DNA of 17,535 nt from Planctomycetia bacterium (GTDB lineage Bacteria; Planctomycetota; UBA1135; GCA-002686595), in contig SXKQ01000055.1 in NCBI GenBank assembly GCA_005778045.1, positions 1 to 17,535 of the forward strand, read 5' to 3'. Positions 1-7,398 of the stretch are shown in pieces. How positions within the stretch are numbered: position 1 is the first letter of the stretch; each line of letters opens with the position of its first letter. The translations under genes were made by a program, and so were the position numbers. Under the pieces are notes generated by a model. It was given only the letters and a program-made list of their open reading frames with translations, ran no database searches and was not told the origin of the DNA.

Positions 1-90
1 GACCGCAACCTCGTCTGCACCTGCCTGCCGATCGAGGCCTATGCCGATGCGCCGGACGACAAGCCTGCGCTCGCGAGCACGGGAGCCTGA
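1..90 (+). CDS. gcvP: Glycine dehydrogenase (decarboxylating), C-terminal end only
   Basis: Only the last 29 codons lie in the window, ending at the TGA at 88-90. The translated end contains DRNLVCTCLPIEAYA, which corresponds to the conserved C-terminus of full-length glycine cleavage P-protein (E. coli GcvP ends with a closely similar GDRNLFCSCVPISEY segment). GcvP is the PLP enzyme that decarboxylates glycine and passes the aminomethyl group to the lipoylated H-protein in the cytoplasm. The peroxiredoxin ATG lies 11 bases downstream, so the two genes are probably on one transcript. The assignment rests on a short but distinctive segment, and most of the gene lies outside the window. Confidence 0.8.
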   Translation, partial: DRNLVCTCLPIEAYADAPDDKPALASTGA

Positions 91-101
91 GGACTCGGGC
101 C

Positions 102-593
102 ATGGGACCGTTGCGCAAGCTGCTCTCGTTCCTGCACCTGCAGGGCCACGGCGAGTTGCTCGCCGTCGGCGCGCGTGCACCCGCGTTCGAGCTCCCCGAC
201 CACACCGGAGCGACCGTGCGACTCGCGGACTTCGCGGGCCGCACGGTCGTCCTGTGGTTCTACCCCAAGGCCGACACGCCCGGCTGAACGCTGCAGGGCT
301 GCGGGTTCCGTGATCGAGCCCGCGAATACGGAGAGCGCGGCATCGAGGTGCTCGGCGTCTCGTTCGACGAGCCGGAGCGCAACCGCGCCTTCGCCGAGAA
401 GTTCTCGTTCCCCTTCCGCCTGCTGAGCGACACTGCGCGCGTCGTCGCCCTCGCCTATGGCGCCGCGCGCTCGCGCCGCGACCGCTTCCCCGCGCGCTAC
501 ACCTACGTGATCGGCCCCGACGGCCGCATCGTCGAGGCGCTCGACACGAGCTCGCCCGGCTCGCAGGCCGCCGAGATCCTTGCTCGACACTAG
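102..593 (+). CDS. bcp: Selenocysteine-containing peroxiredoxin (Bcp/PrxQ type), TGA read through at codon 62
   Basis: A 163-residue thioredoxin-fold peroxidase if the in-frame TGA at 285-287 is read as selenocysteine. It would reduce hydrogen peroxide or organic hydroperoxides in the cytoplasm. The order of motifs is that of the family: APAFELPDHTG near residue 27, then YPKADTPG followed by the TGA, then TLQGCGFRD, GVSFDEP near residue 87, LLSD at 107-110, and RYTYVIGPDGRI near 132. The TGA occupies exactly the peroxidatic cysteine position of the PxxxTPGC motif, and Cys67 sits five residues later, where Bcp keeps its resolving cysteine. The frame stays open from 288 to the TAG at 591-593. 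The ATG at 102 is preceded by a GAGGA (89-93) with 8-base spacing that overlaps the gcvP stop. An annotation pipeline would normally split this into a 61-codon and an 81-codon fragment. The alternatives are a nonsense mutation or a sequencing error. Confidence 0.82.
285..321 (+). promoter_or_regulatory. Candidate bacterial SECIS element
   Basis: Immediately 3' of the TGA, the RNA can fold with GGGCT (296-300) pairing to AGCCC (317-321). Above that is an upper stem GCGG (301-304) with CCGT (308-311), and a three-base apical loop GTT (305-307). The loop starts 17 bases after the TGA and has G as its first base, which agrees with the known bacterial SECIS geometry (short apical loop, G in the first or second loop position, about 16-37 nt from UGA). 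A five-base bulge (312-316) interrupts the stem on the 3' side. The fold was done by eye, so stability is not computed. Confidence 0.55.
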
Positions 594-2731
594 AAGCGGA
601 AGGTCGTGCCGAACTTGAGCGCGACTTCGGTGGTCGTGCCGACGAAGTGCGGGCCCGCGCTCGACCAGCCTTGGTTCAACACCAAAAAGGCCTGCGTCCC
701 GGGCTGGAAGATCCACCACAGGCGGCTGTTCCAGCCGACAGCCTCGCTGACCGTGTCCCACTGCACGTAATTGGTCCACGACACGTCGTTGCTCGCGAAC
801 ACGGCGAAGCGCAGGCGCGCGATGTCGACGGTGAACGAGCCGTCGACGAGGTCCGCCTCGGTGCGTTCCCACTCCGTCGAGGCGAGAAAGTGGCCGCTTG
901 GACGCCAGCCCAGCGAGGCGAACCACTCGATCGCGTCGCCATCCCAGTACTCACCCGCCGAGAACGATGCCTCGACGGAGAGCTCGCGGCGGTCGGACGT
1001 CTCGGCCTCGATGCGCGCCCGGTCGTAGCTGTAGTCCCCGCTCGCGACCTCGATTCCATCCTGAATCTCGAAGGGAGTGAGCAGCACCTCGCGTGTGGCC
1101 ACGAGCTCGAGGCGCACGGAGTCATTGCTCTCGAAATACAGTCCGAAGGGCTGGATCTCCGCCTCGAACGTCTGCGTCTCGCCGTCCATGCCGGTCACCC
1201 AATCCGCTTCGATTTGCGCCTCGTATTGACGCACGAGGTCGCTATTGAGCCGCGGCCGCCACGTGTAGTTGCCGTCGTGGCGGCGAATTCCCGTGCGAGC
1301 GACGAAGCCGAGCCTGGGGTCGAAGTCCTCCTCGATCGTCGTCGTGCCGATGCTCCAGTTGAACTGATCGTTCGGATAGGAAAGCCGCCCGGCCCAAGCC
1401 AAGTCCTTGCCCCCGTCGCCCGCGTTGTCGCTCCGCAGCAGGTAGGAATTCCAGCGCAGGGTGCTGTCTCCGAGGAACTCGTTCGTGCGCAGGTTGAAAT
1501 CCGCACCGTAGGTGTCGGCGCGCTCGCCGGAGGAGGGGTCGCCGCTCGTCCAGATCACCCCGACGTCGGATTGCGACAGGATGTTGCGCGAGACGCGCCC
1601 CGTGAACAGGTTTCGGCCCTGCTGCGTGTCGCTGTCCCCCGTCTGCGCGTCGAGCACGCCGAAGCTCCAGCCGTCCGTCTGGCCCGTGAGCTTCGCCGCA
1701 GCGTCGATCGGCACCTTCTCTCGGTTCTGGTCGAGACCGATGCGGCGCGAGAAGAACGGAATCACGTCCGTCGCGCCACCAAACTGGAATACACCCGAGT
1801 CCTCGAGGAAGAAGTCGCGGCGCTCGGGAAAGAACAGCGGAAAGCGCGTCAGGTTGACGCGGCGCTCGTCGACCTCCGTCTCGGCAAAGTCGGTGTTGAG
1901 CGACACCGAAAGCTTCGTGTTGGGCGTGATCTTCCAGAAGAGGTCCGCGCCCGCCTGCAGATCCTCGCCGCTCGAGTCGCTGCGGTGGTCGCGCGTGAGC
2001 CGCCCGACTGCGAATGGCACGACGTCGAGACCGAGTCCCTGGTGCAGTCCCTCCAGCCCCGTGAGCGTGCCCGCATTCGCGACCCAGAAGAACGCGATGC
2101 GCGGATCCGGGCTCGCCCAGCGCGCTTCTTCCGTGCGGCGTCGGATCAAGCGCCGCACGTTGAAGCCCCACGCCGTCTGCCGCGGATCGAAGTTGATCGT
2201 CGCGAAAGGGATCGCGAGCTCCGCCTGCCAGCCGCGCTCCGTGATGCGCGCATGGCCGTAGAAGATGCCATCCCAGGGCTTGTTGAAGCTGGCGCCGTTG
2301 CGCGTGACGAGCGCGTCCCCGAGCGAGCCCGCGGCGCCGATCTGGAACCAAAACGCGTTACGTCGGTCGAGAAACGGGTCAATCAGGATCTCGACGCGAT
2401 CGTCCGGGTCGAGGTTCGCGTCGCGCTGCATCTGCGTCGCACGGATGCCGGATGGGTCGGAGTCATCGCACCACAGCGCGATGTAGAGATTGCTCTCGTC
2501 ATAGCAGAGCTTCACCACGGTCGGCTCGCTCGGCGCTGCACCACGGACCGGCTCGACCTGCACCAGCGCTCCGAGCTCGGCAGCCACAGCCCAGATTTCG
2601 TCGGACAGGTCACCGTCGATGGCCGGGCAGCGCTCGGAAGTTGTGATCCTGTGCACGCGACTCTCCGGCACCGGCACAGACTGCGGCGGTAACGGCGCGA
2701 CGAGCGCGGTGAGGAGCGCGGGGAGCAGCAC
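590..2731 (-). CDS. DUF5916 family protein with N-terminal CBM9-like domain, outer-membrane type
   Basis: A 713-residue exported protein of unknown substrate. The start is GTG at 2731, followed by a short hydrophobic signal (MLLPALLTALVAPLPP). Residues about 35-205 look like the CBM9-like domain that precedes DUF5916: PAIDGDLSDEIW at 36-47, then YIALWCDDSDPSG, then DDRVEILIDPF near 110 and GWQAELAIPFATINF near 168. The remaining 500 residues are rich in alternating aromatic and polar stretches (for example FPLFFPERRDFFLED) and end in KFGTTFRF. A C-terminal aromatic residue of this kind is typical of outer-membrane beta-barrels. The gene follows iadA by 15 bases in the same frame and is the last of the leftward group. 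Its TAG stop overlaps the peroxiredoxin stop in a shared CTAG. The family is often found with peptidases, but no ligand is established. Confidence 0.8.
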   Translation of the reverse strand: MLLPALLTALVAPLPPQSVPVPESRVHRITTSERCPAIDGDLSDEIWAVAAELGALVQVEPVRGAAPSEPTVVKLCYDESNLYIALWCDDSDPSGIRATQMQRDANLDPDDRVEILIDPFLDRRNAFWFQIGAAGSLGDALVTRNGASFNKPWDGIFYGHARITERGWQAELAIPFATINFDPRQTAWGFNVRRLIRRRTEEARWASPDPRIAFFWVANAGTLTGLEGLHQGLGLDVVPFAVGRLTRDHRSDSSGEDLQAGADLFWKITPNTKLSVSLNTDFAETEVDERRVNLTRFPLFFPERRDFFLEDSGVFQFGGATDVIPFFSRRIGLDQNREKVPIDAAAKLTGQTDGWSFGVLDAQTGDSDTQQGRNLFTGRVSRNILSQSDVGVIWTSGDPSSGERADTYGADFNLRTNEFLGDSTLRWNSYLLRSDNAGDGGKDLAWAGRLSYPNDQFNWSIGTTTIEEDFDPRLGFVARTGIRRHDGNYTWRPRLNSDLVRQYEAQIEADWVTGMDGETQTFEAEIQPFGLYFESNDSVRLELVATREVLLTPFEIQDGIEVASGDYSYDRARIEAETSDRRELSVEASFSAGEYWDGDAIEWFASLGWRPSGHFLASTEWERTEADLVDGSFTVDIARLRFAVFASNDVSWTNYVQWDTVSEAVGWNSRLWWIFQPGTQAFLVLNQGWSSAGPHFVGTTTEVALKFGTTFRF

Positions 2732-2746
2732 GGCAGGTGTAGCGGC

Positions 2747-3907
2747 CTACTCGAAGCGCCCGCGAACGAGCGCCTGCCCTTCTCGCACGAGCCAACGCCC
2801 CAGAGCCATCACATCGCGCACGCGATGCTCGGGATCGAGCACCACGAGGTCTGCGTCCGCGCCCACTTCGACGCGGCCCTTGCCCGAGAGTCGCAGCGCG
2901 CTCGCGACGTTCGACGTGAAGGCGGGCAGCACGCACTCGGGCGGCCAGCCGCGCGCGAGCATCTCCCGCAGCGTGTCCGCGAGTGACGCAGGCTCCCCCA
3001 CTCCCCAGCGCGCGATGCGGCCATGCTCGTCGAAGTGCGGCAGGCAGCCACCTGCATCCGAGCTCACGGTCACGCGCGTCGGTTCCAGTTCGTCTTCGAG
3101 ATAGCGCGTGAGCGCGTCCGGCGCGCTCCACGCGTCCTCGCCTTCCTCGACGGGGAATGCGGTGATGTCGATCGTGACGCCATCGTCCACCAGCTCAAGC
3201 GCCTCCTCGAACAGCGCGCGCTTGCGGTTCACGTGCGTCGGGTGGAACACGCGCGCCGGAAGTTCCGAGCCTTCGAGCGCCTTGCGCACGAGCTCGAGCC
3301 CGCGCGCGCCGTCGCCCATGTGCAGATGCAGCACGCCGGCCTTGCCCGTCATGAGCCCGCCCACGTGGCACTCCGACGCGACGCGCAGGAACTCGTCGAG
3401 CGTCGGCTGGCTCGAGCGGTGGTCGCTGAGCGCGAGCTCACCGAAGCCAATCACGCGATCGACGTGCACGATGTCGCCGCGCACGCTGCCGGTGAGCGTC
3501 GTCGGCGGCAGGTGGTAGCCACCGGTCCAGCACCACGCCGAGAGACCCTCTTCGCACAGCGCGCGCGCGCCCGCGACGAGCTGCCCAGTCGTACGCACGC
3601 AGTCATCCGTGCCGAGCAGTCCGACCACGCTCGTGATGCCCGCACGCGTGAAGCGCGAGAACGCAACGCTGGGGACGCGGCTGGCATAGCCCGCCTCACC
3701 ACCGCCACCGACGATGTGCGCGTGGGAATCCACGAAACCAGGCACCAGCCGGAGTCCGCCGAGGTCGACGATGTTGGCGGGTAACGCGTCCGGGAGCTCG
3801 AGGTCGTCCTCGCCCATCCACAGGATCTTGCCGCCGCCGACGAGCAGGTTGCGCCGCCCCAGCGGCTGCGGCGCGTAGACGTCTGCATCGAGCAGGAGTT
3901 CGAGCAT
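2747..3907 (-). CDS. iadA: Isoaspartyl dipeptidase (beta-aspartyl peptidase), amidohydrolase superfamily
   Basis: A 386-residue cytosolic metallohydrolase, matching the usual length (E. coli IadA is 390). It would cleave isoaspartyl dipeptides left from degradation of damaged or cyanophycin-like peptides. Matches along the whole length include GFVDSHAHIVGGGGEAG (His62, His64, Glu71), TSVVGLLGTDD near 92, TGGYHLPP (Tyr131), TGSVRGDIVHVDRVIG, SDHRSS (161-166), HMGD (His196), HPTHVNR (His225, Arg228) and VSSDAGG (Asp284). These correspond to the binuclear zinc ligands and substrate-binding residues of the E. coli enzyme. The carboxylated bridging lysine of E. coli (Lys162) appears as Glu157 here, in a GFGELALSDHR context. 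The ATG at 3907 lies 18 bases after the upstream uracil phosphoribosyltransferase-like stop, and the DUF5916 gene follows 15 bases downstream, so co-transcription is likely. Confidence 0.93.
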   Translation of the reverse strand: MLELLLDADVYAPQPLGRRNLLVGGGKILWMGEDDLELPDALPANIVDLGGLRLVPGFVDSHAHIVGGGGEAGYASRVPSVAFSRFTRAGITSVVGLLGTDDCVRTTGQLVAGARALCEEGLSAWCWTGGYHLPPTTLTGSVRGDIVHVDRVIGFGELALSDHRSSQPTLDEFLRVASECHVGGLMTGKAGVLHLHMGDGARGLELVRKALEGSELPARVFHPTHVNRKRALFEEALELVDDGVTIDITAFPVEEGEDAWSAPDALTRYLEDELEPTRVTVSSDAGGCLPHFDEHGRIARWGVGEPASLADTLREMLARGWPPECVLPAFTSNVASALRLSGKGRVEVGADADLVVLDPEHRVRDVMALGRWLVREGQALVRGRFE

Positions 3908-3925
3908 CGGGGGGCTCGGCCGCGC

Positions 3926-4756
3926 TCAGCACCAGGAGTTGTTGAGCACCTCGCCCATGCCGCCGGCGCCGGGAACGATGTAGCCGTGCGCATTGAGTCC
4001 GCGCTCCTCACTCCAGCGCTCACCGGGCAGGCGCGCGAGCGTCTCGGGGCTCGAGAGCCCGCGGTCGAGGCGCGCGGTGTAGATCACGACGTCCTCGACG
4101 GCATCGAGCACCGCACGCAGGTACTCCGGCGTGGCGATCATCGGCATCGCGATCACGCGCGACGGCTTGCCATGGTTACGACGGTAGTGGTCGATGGCGC
4201 GAATGGTCGTCGATCCGGTCGCGCCCATCGGATCCGGCAGGAGCAGGATCGAGCCATCGACGGTGCCGCCGATCTTCGAGCCCGAGAGGTCGACTCCGAC
4301 GACATGGCCCGCGGCGTCCGACTTGCGTGCCATGTTGAGGTGATCGAGACGGATGTTCTCGTCGGGCAGCACGGCCGTGAGCATCTCGAAGCACACCTGA
4401 CTCGGAACGATGCCCGCCCGAATGATGTCGACGATCACGATGCGCGTCGCGGGATCCAGCACGTCGCCGCGATAGACGCCTTCCGCCGGATGCAGGTCCT
4501 GCATGCGCGTCGGTTCCTCGGTGCGCACGCACGGCAGGTCGTGGCCTGCGACATTCGCCAGCATGATCTGGTACACGCGGCGCAGCGTGGCCGTCATCTC
4601 GGGATGCCGGATGCGCTTCCCCGACAGCTTCGATAGCGCCGTCAGGAGGTACAGGTTGTCGAGGATGTGCACCTTCGGACCGTAGCCGTGCTCGAGTTCC
4701 CAGCCACTGCCCGGCTCGCGCCTGCGCGACTCCTTCATCACGGACACGTCCTGCAT
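3926..4756 (-). CDS. upp: Uracil phosphoribosyltransferase-like protein
   Basis: A 276-residue member of the type I phosphoribosyltransferase fold; classic Upp would form UMP from uracil and PRPP. I chose the ATG at 4756 because GAGGTGA lies 7 bases upstream of it, inside the end of the aminotransferase gene; the open frame continues further upstream but only through that gene. Visible features are VHILDNLYLLTALSKL (29-44), similar to the N-terminal helix of Upp, VIVDIIRAGIVPSQ at 107-120 (family RAG region), LLPDPMGATGSTT at 172-184 (PRPP-binding loop) and HGYIVPGAGG at 257-266. The protein is about 65 residues longer than E. coli Upp, with the extra length mainly at the N-terminus and around 75-105. 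The C-terminal loop reads GAGGMGEVLNNSW rather than the usual GLGDAGDR, so substrate specificity could differ. It sits 5 bases downstream of the aminotransferase stop. Confidence 0.82.
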   Translation of the reverse strand: MQDVSVMKESRRREPGSGWELEHGYGPKVHILDNLYLLTALSKLSGKRIRHPEMTATLRRVYQIMLANVAGHDLPCVRTEEPTRMQDLHPAEGVYRGDVLDPATRIVIVDIIRAGIVPSQVCFEMLTAVLPDENIRLDHLNMARKSDAAGHVVGVDLSGSKIGGTVDGSILLLPDPMGATGSTTIRAIDHYRRNHGKPSRVIAMPMIATPEYLRAVLDAVEDVVIYTARLDRGLSSPETLARLPGERWSEERGLNAHGYIVPGAGGMGEVLNNSWC

Positions 4757-4761
4757 GGGAT

Positions 4762-6009
4762 TCACCTCGCGACCTTCACGCCTTCGGAGAGCGCGTCGAC
4801 GAGACGCGCGATGTCGCGCGCTGGAGTCGAGCACAACGCCACGCGCACCGCACCTTGGATCGGCACCACGAATACGCCGAGCTCGCGCATGCGCGCGGCC
4901 GCCCGCTCGGGATCCTGCGCGAACACGGACACGAAGAAGCCGCCTTCGTAGCGCGGGTAGCGCAGACCGGCCGCGCTGGCCGCCGTGTTGAACGCGCGCA
5001 CGCGCTCGGAGAGCAGCGCGACGAGCTGCGCACGCTCGGCATCCGCGCGCTGGCGCAGCGCGGAATCCGCGAGGATCGAGCCGATCGCGAGCATGCCGGC
5101 ATGGTTGCAGTTCGACCACGTGCCGCGGCACGAATACGAGAGCGCGTTGCCGATGCGGCGGCGCGTCTCCACGTCGGGATGCACGGCGACCAGCGCGCCG
5201 ATGCGTGCGCCGTACTGCGCGAACGTCTTGGAGGCAGTCCAGGCCACGAGCAACAGCGCCTCACCCGCGAGCTTCGCAACGTGCTCGACCCAGCGCTCCG
5301 CTCCCGGCCCGCCAAACTTTGCATAGGCGTGGTCGACGAGCAGCGCCACCGGCGCGCGCTCGGCCGCCGCGCGCACGATGCGCACGACCTCGGTCCACTC
5401 CGCGTCGTCGAGCGAGTAGCCCGTGGGGTTGTGGCAAGGCGAGTTGAGCATGACGAGCGCGCGTCCCTGCGCCGCGATCTGGGCCGACAGCGCTCGCTCG
5501 AAGTCCTGAGCGTCGAAGCGACCGTCGGGGCCGAACATACGGAACGTCTCGACGCGCCGGCGCGTGTGCTCGGCGAGCGTGTGGTACGGACCCCAGTAGT
5601 ACTCGGTCGTGAGCAGCGCCTGCCCGGGCTCGAGCACGTTGACGATCGCGTGGTGCAGCGCGCCCGTGCCGCCGGGCGTCGCGACGGCCGTCGCGGCACG
5701 CGCGAGCTCGCTCGCGCCGAACAGGTCCGCGATCACGGACGCGAGGAAGTTCGTCTCGCCGGCGATCGGCGCGTACGCCGCGGCACGGCGCGCATCAACC
5801 GCGCGCATGGCCTCGGACACGGAGGGCATCACGGCCAGCTTCCCGTCGTCCTCCATCAGCGCTCCGAGCGTGGCGTTGACGACCAACTCGCCGGCCTTCG
5901 CTCGGCGCTGGGCCTCCGCGTTGAGCGCGAAGATCGGATCGTCGGCGGGACGCGAGCGCGCGGCGGCGACGAGGAAGTCGAGAGAGCTGCGAGTCGGAGC
6001 GGAGGACAT
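4762..6009 (-). CDS. Class I/II PLP-dependent aminotransferase (aspartate/aromatic type)
   Basis: A 415-residue cytosolic fold type I aminotransferase, of usual length for AspC/TyrB-like enzymes. Key features are TPGGTGALHHA (111-121, cofactor phosphate binding), NSPCHNPTG (189-197, Asn194), LLVDHAYAKFGG (224-234, Asp226 and Tyr229), WTASKTFAQYGARIGAL with the Schiff-base Lys261, SCRGTWSNCNHAG (293-305, reminiscent of the SNPP segment of AspC-like enzymes) and GAVRVALCS with Arg389 for the substrate alpha-carboxylate. The start is taken at the ATG at 6009 (MSSAPTRSSL); the frame is open further upstream but would overlap the preceding gene. It would transfer an amino group between an amino acid and 2-oxoglutarate, but which amino acid cannot be read from the sequence. 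The upp-like gene follows after 5 bases. The 112-base gap upstream (6010-6121) may hold its own promoter, which I could not identify. Confidence 0.88.
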   Translation of the reverse strand: MSSAPTRSSLDFLVAAARSRPADDPIFALNAEAQRRAKAGELVVNATLGALMEDDGKLAVMPSVSEAMRAVDARRAAAYAPIAGETNFLASVIADLFGASELARAATAVATPGGTGALHHAIVNVLEPGQALLTTEYYWGPYHTLAEHTRRRVETFRMFGPDGRFDAQDFERALSAQIAAQGRALVMLNSPCHNPTGYSLDDAEWTEVVRIVRAAAERAPVALLVDHAYAKFGGPGAERWVEHVAKLAGEALLLVAWTASKTFAQYGARIGALVAVHPDVETRRRIGNALSYSCRGTWSNCNHAGMLAIGSILADSALRQRADAERAQLVALLSERVRAFNTAASAAGLRYPRYEGGFFVSVFAQDPERAAARMRELGVFVVPIQGAVRVALCSTPARDIARLVDALSEGVKVAR

Positions 6010-6121
6010 CGACGGGGCCTTGGGGAGCGCGTGGGGCCGACGAACCAGGGCCTTGGAGCGGAGGACCGCGCGCGCCTTGGAGGATAGCCGATCGACTGAA
6101 GCACCGCTCGCGCGGCGCGGC

Positions 6122-7306
6122 TCAGCGACGCTGGCCGGTCGTATCGGCCGTTCCGGGACCGCCGTAGAGGCCGCGCTGAACCGTGTCGAGCGCCTCCCGC
6201 TCGCGCAGCTCGAGCTTGCGCTCGGCGTAGGTCCGATGGTCGTGCGAACGAATTCCGCGCAGCGCGAGAAAACGGTCATACCACGCGCGCGACTCGACGA
6301 TCCCGAACTGGAAGTCCGTCGCGTGGGCGTACGCCCAGACCGCGTCCGGATCGAGCGGATCGAGCGCCAGCGCTTGCTGCGCCCGCAGCCGCGCACCACG
6401 CATGCGCTCGCTGCGCGAGAGCTTCTGGACGTCCGGTGGAGCCTGCTTGGCGACGTCAGAGTCCGGCAGCCACAGCAGCGCCTCGTCGCGCAGCGCAATC
6501 GACTCCGAGAAGATCCGCGCCCGCCAGTCGAGCAGTTCGTGACAGGACGTTCGCAGACGCACCGTAAATGTGACGGCCGACATGGCGTCCTCGAAGCTCG
6601 CAAGCGTCTCGAGTTCGCGAGCGAGGCCCGCGCGACGGACCTGCTCGCCTTCGGAGGCGCGCGCCAGTGCCAGCAATGTTGCGGCGCGGCGCACGATCTC
6701 GGCCTCGTCTCCGCCCTGCCGCAGCGCGCGCAGGTCGTTGCGCATCGCACGCAGGAAGCTCGCGGCGAGGTCGATGCGCGCCGCGATGATCATGGCCTCG
6801 TCCGGCGTGAGCAGGACGAAGCCGTCGGTCGCGCCCCGCAGCACGGCCAGTCCGCGTCGCAGCTCGCGCGACTCGAGCTCGAGCGACGTCGTCACTTGCC
6901 TACGCAGGCGCAGCCGTAGGTCCGAGACGAGGCGGGCGCGCAGCTCCGCGCTGAGCTCCACACCCGCAAGACCGACGAGCGGATCCCCGAGCGTCAGCTC
7001 AAGCGCGCGGTGAACGTCGGCCATCGCCGCCTCGCGCGACGGGTCGAGCAGGGCGAGGTAGCCACGTTCCCGATAGCGCTCCATCGCTCCAGCCACGAGC
7101 ACCGACAACTCGCTCGGCAGGCCGTCGAGCTCCGCCAGCAACGCGCGCTCCGCGTCGCGCGTCGAGCGCACCGTCGCCAGCACCTCCGAAAGCTGGGCGC
7201 GCGAACCGAAACCGCGGCGACCGTCGGGCGCGACGGGACCTTCCTGCCGCGCGATAGCGAGCACGGACAGCGCGACGAGAGCAAGAGCGCTGGGGAAGAT
7301 CGTCAC
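6122..7306 (-). CDS. Exported helical protein of unknown function
   Basis: I do not recognise a named family. The 394-residue product starts at a GTG (7306), followed by a hydrophobic signal sequence (MTIFPSALALVALSVLAIA) with a plausible cleavage site after the Ala-Ile-Ala. The mature part is almost entirely charged, Leu/Ala/Arg-rich helix, without beta-rich stretches. A segment near 300-335 (RLRAQQALALDPLDPDAVWA) looks like a tetratricopeptide-type helix pair, followed by AYAHATDFQFG and a C-terminal run of charged residues (YAERKLELREREAL). This suggests a periplasmic helical repeat or scaffold protein. It lies between the HhH-like gene (92-base gap) and the aminotransferase (112-base gap), on the same strand as both. 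Reading-frame openness over 1.2 kb plus the signal peptide supports it as real. Confidence 0.75.
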   Translation of the reverse strand: MTIFPSALALVALSVLAIARQEGPVAPDGRRGFGSRAQLSEVLATVRSTRDAERALLAELDGLPSELSVLVAGAMERYRERGYLALLDPSREAAMADVHRALELTLGDPLVGLAGVELSAELRARLVSDLRLRLRRQVTTSLELESRELRRGLAVLRGATDGFVLLTPDEAMIIAARIDLAASFLRAMRNDLRALRQGGDEAEIVRRAATLLALARASEGEQVRRAGLARELETLASFEDAMSAVTFTVRLRTSCHELLDWRARIFSESIALRDEALLWLPDSDVAKQAPPDVQKLSRSERMRGARLRAQQALALDPLDPDAVWAYAHATDFQFGIVESRAWYDRFLALRGIRSHDHRTYAERKLELREREALDTVQRGLYGGPGTADTTGQRR

Positions 7307-7398
7307 GGGGAATCCAGAGCCCTATCCGTGGCTCCGGCTCCAGTCACCTTCGCACAGCACGCCGTCCGCGGGGAGCCGGAATCGCGCTCTCCGCGCGC

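Noticed and set aside
285..287. Peroxiredoxin as a pseudogene broken by a nonsense codon
   Set aside because: The stop falls precisely on the catalytic cysteine, the rest of the frame is intact with all family motifs, and a SECIS-like hairpin follows. Selenocysteine is the simpler explanation, although sequencing error cannot be excluded from sequence alone.
39..926. 295-codon open frame on the - strand covering the peroxiredoxin
   Set aside because: No motifs, Arg-rich composition, and it crosses two convergent real genes. The peroxiredoxin frame on the + strand explains the region.
647..2692. Very long open frame on the + strand opposite the DUF5916 gene
   Set aside because: It is an antisense shadow: GC-rich codons make stops rare. 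The translated product is Arg/Val/Leu-rich with no motif, while the - strand frame has a signal peptide, CBM9-like motifs and an outer-membrane type C-terminus.
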